Below, in pieces: positions 8,546 through 16,476 of a stretch of DNA of 64,000 nt. Within the stretch, counting starts at the first letter, position 1. Each line of letters starts with the position of its first letter. The notes beneath the pieces are model-generated. The model worked only from the letters and a program-made list of their open reading frames with translations. It did no database searches and was not told where the DNA came from. Position numbers and translations under genes: made by a program. Origin of the DNA: Nitrososphaeria archaeon (GTDB taxonomy: Archaea > Thermoproteota > Nitrososphaeria > Nitrososphaerales > JANXEG01); assembly GCA_029775915.1 (NCBI GenBank), contig JARVKA010000001.1, positions 224,594-288,593 on the forward strand, given 5' to 3'.

Positions 8546-10426
8546 TTAAAGTTTAAATGGGGAAAAGGCATAGCCCGTACCTCTAAAGAACTTCGTACCA
8601 AACTCATAGTAAAGGAGACGGAGAGCTTGTATCATCACAACGAGTAACTCTAAAGTTAAGCAGAATAGATTGAGAAATACATAACCAATACCAATACCTA
8701 ATGTTGGGCTTACTAACATTAACTCATGAGTTACTATAGCAAAGGCTATATGTGCTATAGCAAAGCCTGCAAGCCTTGCAAATGACATCATATTTGCTAA
8801 AAATCCAATCGCATCCTCTATTATAGGACCTATACTCATCGATATGCCCTCTTTCATTAAGATCGATTTTACAGGCATTAAGAGAAGACCGATGATAAAG
8901 ATGAAGAAAGACCAATGGGTAAATACGCCCATTGCCAATGCAGGAAATTCAAGCACTTTTGGTATAACTGTAATACCAATAAAGTGAAAAGCTGTTAAAA
9001 CCAAGCCTAAGAATGTAATTAAGCCAGCTAAACCTCTTTCACCAAATAAAGCTTCGATCTTTTCACCAGCGTTAAAATCATTTATTATATTGAAGATTAA
9101 AGCAATGATCATAGCAGCTATACCAAAGAATATTGCAATTTTAATCAACCAAACTACATTCACAGAGTATTTGAGCCAACCCGGTTGTAAGTTTGGAATT
9201 AATGGTTGAATCTCTGTTAAAAAGAATTCTCCAGTTAATAAGCCAAAAAATATGGCAGATAATCCTAAACCGATCATCATCTTCCCAACCCTTTTCATAC
9301 TCATGCCCATCATCGGCTTTTTACGAATGTAAGCGAATAATATCCCTAAAAGAAGTATTGCAATTCCTTGACCCGCGTCTGGAAACATAATTCCAAACAT
9401 AATCGTCCATAAAATACCGAATATTGGTGTCGGATCAAGCTCTTTTGGATGAGGAATCCCATATTGTTTAGTTAAAGTCTCAAATATGGAGAAAATCTTT
9501 GGATTCTTTATTATAGTAGGTATCAACTCCTCATGCTTAGGATCCTCATAATAAATAGCTAATTGACCATTCACCTCATCCTTAACTCTTTCTGGAAATT
9601 TTTGAAGAATATTCAAAGCATCTATAGGCACCCAACCACTCATCACACTTACCATCTTACTCCTTAATAATTTTGATATGCCTCTCGCAATCTCTAATGA
9701 ATATTTAATACGTTTACCAAAGCTTAACTTAATCAACAATTCTGAAATCTCATTCTTTTTTTGAGCGATCTCTCGCTCAACCCAATTAACGGCATCCTCT
9801 ATCTTCCCAGGGACTTCACTAGGCAATTTAAACTCTTTAAAATCTGGATAAAGAACCTCGGTAATGATTTGTTTTGCATCAATCAACCCACCAACATAAA
9901 GAAAAACTTCAGTTTCAGATATAGGAGCAAGTCTATATTCAATATCACTTCTCGCTTTTAATACTTCTTCAACCTTTGTAATTGAAGTTAATGGTAAAAT
10001 CCCCGCCTTTGTAAATATGTGTTCAAATTCACCAAGACTTTTCGGATCCACTTTTTGATTCTTTAATATATCAATCATTTTTTTCAATTCTTTAAGTTGG
10101 TTAAGAGTTGCAACATCACTCTCCAATTTGGAGATAATCTCTTCTAACTCTTTTATTGGGATTTTCGTTAAAGTAATTTCAACCTTTAATTCTTTAGGCT
10201 CTTGAATTTCACCAATTAATTGATTGTAAAGTGAGTTAAATCTCCCATAAAGTTCAGTATACTTTGCAACTTCTTCCTCGTTACCCACCTCTCTTAATCC
10301 TTTAAACTCATCTTCACGAAGTTTTTTCAACTCCATAATGCCTAATTTTCCAAGCTCACTAAGTATAAAGTCTTCATACTCTGTAAGTGTTACAATAGTG
10401 ATCTTCTTAACAGTTATTATCATCAC
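8546..10426 (-). CDS. atpI: A-type ATP synthase subunit I (a-subunit)
   Basis: Subunit I is the stator a-subunit that forms the ion half-channels against the K ring. The 626-residue protein has a soluble N-terminal half of about 330 residues with coiled-coil stretches and a C-terminal half with seven to eight membrane helices. LWTIMFGIMFPDAGQG is the conserved entry to the membrane domain; SFARLAGFAIAHIAFA contains the essential arginine, and LEGLVVMIQALRL-like LELLVVMIQALRLLYYEF ends it. It is transcribed opposite to the F-C operon and followed by atpK after about 36 bp. Confidence 0.96.
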   Translation of the reverse strand: MMIITVKKITIVTLTEYEDFILSELGKLGIMELKKLREDEFKGLREVGNEEEVAKYTELYGRFNSLYNQLIGEIQEPKELKVEITLTKIPIKELEEIISKLESDVATLNQLKELKKMIDILKNQKVDPKSLGEFEHIFTKAGILPLTSITKVEEVLKARSDIEYRLAPISETEVFLYVGGLIDAKQIITEVLYPDFKEFKLPSEVPGKIEDAVNWVEREIAQKKNEISELLIKLSFGKRIKYSLEIARGISKLLRSKMVSVMSGWVPIDALNILQKFPERVKDEVNGQLAIYYEDPKHEELIPTIIKNPKIFSIFETLTKQYGIPHPKELDPTPIFGILWTIMFGIMFPDAGQGIAILLLGILFAYIRKKPMMGMSMKRVGKMMIGLGLSAIFFGLLTGEFFLTEIQPLIPNLQPGWLKYSVNVVWLIKIAIFFGIAAMIIALIFNIINDFNAGEKIEALFGERGLAGLITFLGLVLTAFHFIGITVIPKVLEFPALAMGVFTHWSFFIFIIGLLLMPVKSILMKEGISMSIGPIIEDAIGFLANMMSFARLAGFAIAHIAFAIVTHELMLVSPTLGIGIGYVFLNLFCLTLELLVVMIQALRLLYYEFGTKFFRGTGYAFSPFKL

Positions 10427-10793
10427 TATGGGAGCATGGAGATTGAATTAAAAAACTTTACCTTTAATTTTTTAATATCTATGCGTGAGTATGCTGAAGT
10501 TAGAATTAAATTAATAATCGATACACTCACAAATTCTCTTTTCATGATAAACCTCGTCTCCAGCATTTTATATAGCTTTTAACTTTAATTCTAAAATATT
10601 GTCAAATAAAAATGAGCATGAGGCTTGTTAAGATAAAGCAAATAAATAATTATTCACTGGTATGTTAGTTTAGTGTTAGTAAGCAAAAATTATTTTTTCT
10701 TAAAAAATCTAACACTAATATAACTTTATCACACAAATTAATGAGTTGAACGAATAGACTTTTAAGATATAATAATTTTCATTATTTTAACAA
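10427..10793. other. Intergenic region between atpI and the V4R gene
   Basis: This 367-bp, very AT-rich stretch holds the presumed promoter of atpI and the 3' untranslated region of the V4R gene, both on the minus strand. Its only clear structure is the long inverted repeat at 10670-10718. I see no credible ORF or RNA gene. Confidence 0.5.
10670..10718. repeat. Long inverted repeat, possible terminator or operator
   Basis: TTAGTGTTAG at 10670-10679 is matched exactly by CTAACACTAA at 10709-10718. Inside, ATTTTTT and AAAAAAT form a second stem next to the right arm. It lies about 75 bp past the end of the V4R gene and about 245 bp upstream of atpI, so it could terminate the former or regulate the latter. 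Confidence 0.55.
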
Positions 10794-11294
10794 TCATGAT
10801 GATGGGGGAGTTAATTTAAATCTACAAACTTTATCACCTTTAGCAATACATTCTTCCTCAATTAAGTTAACATCTCTTTCCAAAACTTCACTTAAAACTC
10901 CTGATAAATAACCTTTGAAAAAATAACAGACTGGATTTGATGAAGCTCCATATTGTTTTGCTTCAAAACTATTTGAAACGATAACCTCTCCTATTTGCTT
11001 TTTTAAATCTATTTTAAATTCAACACCCCCCCATCCTTCATACTTCTTATGTTTAGCAATGGCATTAAGCAGTTTCACTTTATCTTTGTATTTACTCATA
11101 AATCGTTTAACAGAACGTTTACCGCAACCCTTACCCATATCATAAAAGATTACAGCAGCACCAGAGGGGTTATACCTCTCTTCTATTGCCTTTTTAATAT
11201 CGGTAAAGGTGATTACACGCATAATAAAAGCTTCACCAGTTTTTAATAACTTAGAGCATGGAGTTATCTCTTGATAAATTTGCTCTTTTTCCAT
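10794..11294 (-). CDS. V4R-domain protein (putative small-molecule sensor)
   Basis: The C-terminal part, GYLSGVLSEVLERDVNLIEEECIAKGDKVCRFKL in two stretches, is the 4-vinyl-reductase (V4R) fold end with its Cys residues (ECIAKGDKVC). V4R domains bind hydrophobic or tetrapyrrole ligands, or metals, and often control regulators. The N-terminal half is not recognised and may form the rest of the fold (FYDMGKGCGKRSVKR). No enzyme domain or DNA-binding domain is present, so this is a stand-alone V4R protein of 166 residues. I choose ATG 11294 since GGGAGGT is 8 nt upstream; the upstream ATG at 11324 precedes that site. It is divergent from the small peptide gene at 11419. Confidence 0.78.
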   Translation of the reverse strand: MEKEQIYQEITPCSKLLKTGEAFIMRVITFTDIKKAIEERYNPSGAAVIFYDMGKGCGKRSVKRFMSKYKDKVKLLNAIAKHKKYEGWGGVEFKIDLKKQIGEVIVSNSFEAKQYGASSNPVCYFFKGYLSGVLSEVLERDVNLIEEECIAKGDKVCRFKLTPPSS

Positions 11295-11348
11295 CAAATG
11301 GTACCTCCCTATTTGTAACTTCAATCTTATTTTTATTTTTTTCTGAAC

Positions 11349-11411
11349 GGCATTATTATCGCATAATTAATGCCTTTTAGCTAAATTTATATAGCGCTTA
11401 TGCATAATTAA
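11349..11411 (+). promoter_or_regulatory. Operator-like promoter of the peptide gene
   Basis: A TATA box TTTATATAG is at 11386-11394. It is flanked by two direct copies of GCATAATTAA at 11361-11370 and 11402-11411, the second near the predicted transcription start. The upstream copy is part of a larger dyad, GGCATT at 11349-11354 pairing with AATGCC at 11369-11374. Such sites on both sides of a TATA box are typical of archaeal regulator binding. The region lies between divergent V4R and peptide genes. Confidence 0.6.
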
Positions 11412-11418
11412 ATGTGCA

Positions 11419-11541
11419 ATGTCCACATTAACAAAGATTCGATTGGCGATACTAGCGACCATAATTATTCTCAATATTCTAAGCTCAGCTGGATTAATTC
11501 CTCAACCATTAGGAGACGACACGGGCTGCGATGCTATGTAA
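11419..11541 (+). CDS. Tiny putative secreted peptide (40 codons)
   Basis: The ORF reads MSTLTKIR, then the hydrophobic run LAILATIIILNIL, then SSA, then a polar tail GLIPQPLGDDTGCDAM and TAA. This is a textbook signal peptide: basic n-region, 13-residue h-region, and a small-residue cleavage site after SSA, releasing a 16-residue peptide with one Cys, two Pro and three Asp. A TATA box lies 26 nt upstream of the predicted start, with an operator-like dyad, and the stop is followed directly by a hairpin with T-run. An independent transcription unit for 40 codons argues it is real. I know no family for it. It is too short for a coding-potential test, and the moderately GC-rich stretch could instead be a structured RNA. 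Confidence 0.5.
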   Translation: MSTLTKIRLAILATIIILNILSSAGLIPQPLGDDTGCDAM

Positions 11542-11577
11542 AAAATGGGCTATATAAAGCCCAACCCCCCATTTTTT
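11540..11577. terminator. Bidirectional hairpin terminator
   Basis: TGGGCT at 11546-11551 pairs with AGCCCA at 11558-11563 around a 6-nt loop. On the plus strand a T-run (11572-11577) lies downstream, and on the minus strand the A-run at 11540-11545 gives a T-run. It therefore can stop both the peptide transcript and the convergent Lrp-like regulator transcript. Confidence 0.65.
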
Positions 11578-12685
11578 ATTCTTTAAGCTTTAACTCAATA
11601 GCAAGTCTCTTGAAAAGCTCTATAGTTTCATCTACATTATAGAACCATTTACCATCTTTAAACATTTCATATGGAATGGTATATCCACGAGCATCACTAC
11701 GATCCACAAAACCTATGCTTAATCTATCGGCTTGAGTACGAAGGTTTTTGCTTAAGTATGAGATTAAATCTGTGTAGTGGATTGCGGGTAAAAAGATTTG
11801 AGTACCATAAAACCCATCATAAGAATATGCTTCTGAATAAAGAAAAGGGATCTTATTAAATACTACTCGCACATCATTTACCTCATTAGCTTCTAAATGA
11901 TCCATTTCAATGATCAAGTTCAAAATCCACTTACGAGTTGGGCCTGTTGGTGGACCAAACCAGATGATATTATAACCTGTGATAACCCCTTTACGAAGCA
12001 AATGCTCTCTCATATGGTAACCTAATGTCTTTGGGTTTAAATTAAGGGCTTTTGCTATCTCACGTAAGCTAAGTGTTGCATTAATTTGAAGCTTTGAGAG
12101 TAAAGCAAGGTCGATTTTATCTATGTTTACAATTGGTGTGTCACCCACAGGATTGTAAAGCCGGATTGAAGATCTTTCTATCTCACCCCAATCGATAAGC
12201 CATTCGTTCATATCAAAGTTGTAATACTCAGTCCTCATAGATGGTCGAATCAACCAAGAGAGTTCATGAAGTTTAAACCTTTTAATAATCTTCAATTCTA
12301 AGAGAGATTCGAAAAGTTCGCTATACCTATCCTTTAATTCTCTCGGTACAGCAAAGAGTGCTACATAGTAATTATTGGGTAGAATCTTTGCATGATAAGT
12401 AAGATAACCTACTTTACTTAATGCACGAAGAACTCTTGTAGCTACTTCTTCCACTTCTTCATTAAATTTCAATGTAACCCAAAGTTGTGTTAAGCCGAGT
12501 TTAGCAAGATCCACATTCACTCTTACTAATATTCCTTTCTTCTCAAGTTGTCTCTTAACCTTCTCTCGCACAGTTCTTTCAGGTATGTTGGTGAGGCGAG
12601 CGATTTCAGCACAATTTCTTGGCCCTACTTTTTTTATAGCTTCAACAATCCTTTGTGTGGTTTCAATTCTACTGATATTTACCAT
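11576..12685 (-). CDS. Tandem Lrp/AsnC-type transcriptional regulator
   Basis: The protein has about 370 residues with two winged-helix domains of the Lrp/AsnC type: one near the N-terminus (CAEIARLTNIPERTVREKV) and a second in the middle (LSLREIAKALNLNPKTLGYHM). Each is followed by a region of alternating strands that resembles a ligand-binding or dimerisation domain (QLWVTLKFNEEVEEVA after the first). It is twice the length of a normal Lrp. Target genes are unknown; the peptide gene and V4R gene upstream of its end are the nearest candidates. ATG 12685 follows TGAGG closely; GTG 12694 is an alternative. Its 3' end faces the peptide gene across the shared hairpin. Confidence 0.82.
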   Translation of the reverse strand: MVNISRIETTQRIVEAIKKVGPRNCAEIARLTNIPERTVREKVKRQLEKKGILVRVNVDLAKLGLTQLWVTLKFNEEVEEVATRVLRALSKVGYLTYHAKILPNNYYVALFAVPRELKDRYSELFESLLELKIIKRFKLHELSWLIRPSMRTEYYNFDMNEWLIDWGEIERSSIRLYNPVGDTPIVNIDKIDLALLSKLQINATLSLREIAKALNLNPKTLGYHMREHLLRKGVITGYNIIWFGPPTGPTRKWILNLIIEMDHLEANEVNDVRVVFNKIPFLYSEAYSYDGFYGTQIFLPAIHYTDLISYLSKNLRTQADRLSIGFVDRSDARGYTIPYEMFKDGKWFYNVDETIELFKRLAIELKLKE

Positions 12686-13009
12686 AGTCCTCACACAAAT
12701 GCTCCAATTTATCTTCTCTTAATTACTATTTGAAATTTTCCACACGGGAATAAGAAGATCGTTATAATTGAGTTTCTCAACGTAAAAAGATCCAAAATAT
12801 AAGAGTTAAAATAAGTTTTAGTATGGTTACGTATTTAATGAAGTATAAAAATTGGATGATTTAATAGCAAAGCCTTTGATATGTAATACAAGAAGCATAA
12901 AGTGGTAATTTAATTAACTATTCATAAATTTACATTTTATTACATCTGCATAAAATTCTATACCTTTATTTGAATAGAATCATAAAAATACTATTATGGT
13001 AATATAGGC
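12686..13009. other. AT-rich intergenic region
   Basis: These 324 bp hold the promoter region of the tandem Lrp-like regulator and the 3' flank of the helicase gene, both on the minus strand. I see no ORF, RNA gene or strong inverted repeat in it. Confidence 0.4.
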
Positions 13010-15589
13010 TCAAACTATGGGTTTATACCCAATCTTAAGAAGTTTATCAACATTATCTAAATTTGTTTGCTCTCCATCCAAAATTCTTCGAAAGACTTCA
13101 ATCCCTGCACCTTTATTGAGATATTCATTATTATTACCACATCGATAAGAGTAAGTGCATCTAGGGCATCCACTTTCTGATGCACAATTACACTCTACTA
13201 AGATTTTATAACCTCTATTCAAAGTGGGAATTAATCTATCATAAAGAGCTTTTGTTGCACCATTCCCACCTATTGAGCTATCATAAATAAATATTAAACC
13301 TGATGTACCAAGTGAGATACCGCCCATATCCCTCCCAGCACCCCCTATAATCATATTACTACCTTCAATAATCACATGCTCAGTTGCATGAAAGCCACTT
13401 GCAATTACTTCATCCCACTTTTCTTTAGGTGTATTACTCAATTTATCCCTTGGCTCAGGAGCTTTAAACACAATGCCTTTAGTGTTGAATAAATATTCAA
13501 CAGGTTCTTTAAGAAAGATCTTCACACCTTTTAAAGCTTCAGATCCTATCTCACAATTCACATATCCTATAACTCTTTTAAGAATTGAGAGTTCACAATA
13601 CGCTACTTCCATATTCAAAACTTTTTTTCTCTCTATAAATCTTTGTATTGTAGGCCACTCTTCCAACAAAGCTTTTGTGTAATAAGGATAATTTGGCGGA
13701 ACCTTTTCTACAATCGCTTCGCCAAATTTACCATTAAATGTGAAGCTATTTGATTTATATCTCACACCATTAAGAAAGTATATCGCTTCTGGATGAAGTT
13801 CTTCAATAGCCATTGGCATACTTCGCTCACCAATCTTCTTTTTTCTATATATGATTGAGATAGTTTCCCCACAACCACGTATATCATACTTTTGAAGAAT
13901 CTTTCTTGCTTGAGGGTAATTTGGTTTTAATTTGTCATTACTCTCAATAAGTAAGCCTTTCGCCATTAAGCTATTCAAAATTTTTTGATGAGATGGAAAT
14001 TCTCCTTTTAAAATCGGTTTATCAAAAGAAGCTGCAAGAAGTTGATATTCAGCAACAATTGGATTTTCGGGATCCACATAACCAGGTTCAACATCATTGA
14101 AGTAATCTTCAGGATTTGCTTTATAATACTGGCTAATAGGATCATTTTCCCTTAATGCTAAGAAAGCGATACTCTCTTGACCTCTCCTTCCCACTCTACC
14201 AGTTCTTTGAATCAATCGTGTTACATTAACCAAATCCGATACTACAGAATCCACAATTCCAATATCGATTCCTAACTCCAATGTGGGTGTGGATGAGAGA
14301 GCTTTTAACACACCTTGTTTAAATAAATCCTCAACCCTTTTTCTATGGTTTGGTAAGAGTCCAGCTCTATGTACCTCAATATTTATACCATTTCTTCTTG
14401 CATAAAAAGCGGTTAACTCAGCCCCAAGGTGCGAGTTAGAGAAGATTAACGATTTATAACCGGAAGAGTTAAGATATTTTAATAAATCAATTACGAGTGA
14501 ACGATGTGTATGAAGTGTAGGGAAGATCATAACAAAATGTATTCTACCATGCTTGCCTTTCTCACCACTCACTACCCTAAATTTTGCATCAAAAAGAGTT
14601 TCACAAAACTCTTTTGGATTGCTTATTGTAGCAGAAGCAGCTATAATTTGAAAGTTACCTACAATTCTTTTAAGCCTTTTCACAATATAATGAACATTCG
14701 CACCAAAAATCCCTGTATAAACATGAACTTCGTCTACCACAATATAATTAACATTATGAAGTAAGCTTGAGAATTTTGTACGATATATTAAATGTGAGTG
14801 TAGTGTATCAAAATTCGTTAAGATAATATCTGGAGGATTATCAATAATACGTTGCCTCTCATCTTTTGGTGTATCACCATCAAAAATCTCTATTTTTACA
14901 TTAACTGCATCACCAAGCATCTTAAGTTTTGGCAATTGATCACGAGCTAAAGCTTTAGTCGGGTAAATGAATAATGCATGAATTGTGCGATAATTATGCT
15001 TCAATGAATTGTATTTAGCGATTAATTTTGAAATTTTATGAATAATGGGAATAGCGAAAGCCTCAGTCTTTCCACTACCTGTAGGTGCGACTATTACCAC
15101 ATTCTCATTATTCAATATACAATTAATAGCTTCTTCTTGGAAATGGTAAAGCCTTTTTATTCCATAATCTTTAAGCGCTTTAATGATATTCTCATTAATA
15201 TCTAATTCATTTATATCACAACCAAATTTTGGCTCTTCTTCCTCAAAGAGTTTATATGTGACTATGTAATCACTCTTACTCAATAAAGCTTTTCTTACAG
15301 GCTCAGGCACCTCATTTATATTCAGATTAAAAATATTGAGCATACGATTAATTTCACTTTCAGAGCGAATTAAACCACTAATTTCCAATATTTTTTCAAA
15401 ATTTACTTTCTTTTTCACAATCCCTTCATCATAATCTTCAAGAAAATTAAGATATACTCGATCTAAGGTATCATTCATTTTAACTACATGGCATATTTCA
15501 CAATTTTTACAATTAATAATATGCCTACCATCGTATAATCTTTGAATGTTTATTTGACCTTTACAAGATGGGCAACGATATCTATACAC
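13010..15589 (-). CDS. Hrq1/MrfA-like superfamily 2 DNA helicase
   Basis: The 859-residue protein begins with a zinc ribbon (CPSC near residue 6 and CKNC near residue 27). Motif I (APTGSGKTEA) is at about 171-175, the DEVH box at about 286-289, and motif VI QRTGRVGRRGQ in the second RecA domain. The C-terminal region contains four conserved Cys in CNCASESGCPRCTYSYRC, the MrfA/DUF1998 zinc-binding domain. Hrq1 and MrfA are 3'-5' helicases linked to repair of crosslinks and mitomycin damage. It lacks the ubiquitin-like N-domain of eukaryotic Hrq1 but has an extra zinc ribbon. Start GTG 15589 is the only in-frame start before the zinc ribbon. It stands alone, with no nuclease partner nearby. Confidence 0.88.
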   Translation of the reverse strand: MYRYRCPSCKGQINIQRLYDGRHIINCKNCEICHVVKMNDTLDRVYLNFLEDYDEGIVKKKVNFEKILEISGLIRSESEINRMLNIFNLNINEVPEPVRKALLSKSDYIVTYKLFEEEEPKFGCDINELDINENIIKALKDYGIKRLYHFQEEAINCILNNENVVIVAPTGSGKTEAFAIPIIHKISKLIAKYNSLKHNYRTIHALFIYPTKALARDQLPKLKMLGDAVNVKIEIFDGDTPKDERQRIIDNPPDIILTNFDTLHSHLIYRTKFSSLLHNVNYIVVDEVHVYTGIFGANVHYIVKRLKRIVGNFQIIAASATISNPKEFCETLFDAKFRVVSGEKGKHGRIHFVMIFPTLHTHRSLVIDLLKYLNSSGYKSLIFSNSHLGAELTAFYARRNGINIEVHRAGLLPNHRKRVEDLFKQGVLKALSSTPTLELGIDIGIVDSVVSDLVNVTRLIQRTGRVGRRGQESIAFLALRENDPISQYYKANPEDYFNDVEPGYVDPENPIVAEYQLLAASFDKPILKGEFPSHQKILNSLMAKGLLIESNDKLKPNYPQARKILQKYDIRGCGETISIIYRKKKIGERSMPMAIEELHPEAIYFLNGVRYKSNSFTFNGKFGEAIVEKVPPNYPYYTKALLEEWPTIQRFIERKKVLNMEVAYCELSILKRVIGYVNCEIGSEALKGVKIFLKEPVEYLFNTKGIVFKAPEPRDKLSNTPKEKWDEVIASGFHATEHVIIEGSNMIIGGAGRDMGGISLGTSGLIFIYDSSIGGNGATKALYDRLIPTLNRGYKILVECNCASESGCPRCTYSYRCGNNNEYLNKGAGIEVFRRILDGEQTNLDNVDKLLKIGYKPIV

Positions 15590-15644
15590 AAAGTATAATA
15601 CGGTAATGCGTGTATAAGAGTTTAAAGATTGTTTAGTCGCTCAA

Positions 15645-15926
15645 TTATCTATAAACTTCACTTAATCCTTCCTTTTGTAGTTGAGTTGCTACTTGGTCTT
15701 TTGGTAAAACATACGTTTTCTCAGGCGGTATAACCACTATACTTTGTTGAAGAGCGATATTGTAATGAGGGGTGCCATCTGGGTTCTTAAAGTCCAATGC
15801 TACTCCAGCTCTACCTATATCAATCTTCACTTCTACAATAGCACCATCTTCCAATTGAAAGGTAACTGTAGTGGGTGTGATTGGTTTAGCAGTAAGCCAT
15901 TTAAATCTCACATATTCTTTACTCAA
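15645..15926 (-). CDS. Conserved hypothetical small protein
   Basis: The protein has 93 residues with alternating hydrophobic strands (TTVTFQLEDGAIVEVKIDI) and a C-terminal helix, with no membrane segment or Cys. I do not recognise a named domain; it has the look of a small beta-barrel archaeal protein. TTG 15926 is supported by AGGTGA 8 nt upstream. It lies about 55 bp upstream of the helicase gene on the same strand, so it may be co-transcribed with it. Confidence 0.72.
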   Translation of the reverse strand: MSKEYVRFKWLTAKPITPTTVTFQLEDGAIVEVKIDIGRAGVALDFKNPDGTPHYNIALQQSIVVIPPEKTYVLPKDQVATQLQKEGLSEVYR

Positions 15927-16042
15927 GCTTAATTCACCTAACTTTATATTTTAATGTGAAAATTTACTCTTAATTGTTAAGTGTTACTCAAACTTTTTAA
16001 CTTATCGTTTTTATACTTTAATTGAAAGTACTCTTTAGAAAC

Positions 16043-16471
16043 TCATTCTAATTTAGTGATTATAAAAAGGTCTTTTTCAGCAGTTTCTGCTATATCATAC
16101 GCTAAACTTTCCAATTCCTCTGTTGTCTTCATAGGCTTTTTTAAAAGCTTTTTAATTATGAGTGGGTTTACTTTAATCTCTAAAGCATCCTTACCTTTAA
16201 TTATAAATCTTACTGAAATCTCTTCAGATTCTTTAATTGTTAATCGAGTATTTCCTAAAGTGCAACCTGAAGTTAATTGTAATCCATCAAGAATGCATGA
16301 AATTGGTGTTTTATAATTTAGGTTCGCTACTATATGGAGTTTATTATCTCCTTTACTTAAGTTGAGAAGACGAAGACCACTCAATCCTATTCTCATTCCT
16401 AAGACTATAAAAGGGCCTAAATGGCCATGAAAATTCTTTGCACCAATTAATAAATTTTTGTCTATAAACAT
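16043..16471 (-). CDS. FmdE-domain protein linked to metal ABC transporter
   Basis: This 143-residue protein has the hallmark FHGHLGPFIVLGMRIG near its N-terminus and LDGLQLTSGCTLGNTRL in the middle, the His/Cys motifs of the FmdE/FwdE family. FmdE was named from tungsten or molybdenum formylmethanofuran dehydrogenase operons, but stand-alone members occur widely with metal-related genes. No zinc-finger extension is present. ATG 16471 has AGGTGAG just upstream; the upstream GTG 16480 overlaps the stop of the binding-protein gene. It is the last gene of the metal ABC transporter cluster, so it probably handles or senses the imported metal. No other Fmd subunits are in the window. Confidence 0.85.
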   Translation of the reverse strand: MFIDKNLLIGAKNFHGHLGPFIVLGMRIGLSGLRLLNLSKGDNKLHIVANLNYKTPISCILDGLQLTSGCTLGNTRLTIKESEEISVRFIIKGKDALEIKVNPLIIKKLLKKPMKTTEELESLAYDIAETAEKDLFIITKLE

Positions 16472-16476
16472 GAAAC

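Noticed and set aside
11412-11642. 76-codon forward ORF overlapping the peptide gene
   Set aside because: It runs through the hairpin terminator and into the antisense of the Lrp-like gene; its product has no signal peptide or compositional logic. The 40-codon frame fits the promoter, signal peptide and terminator.
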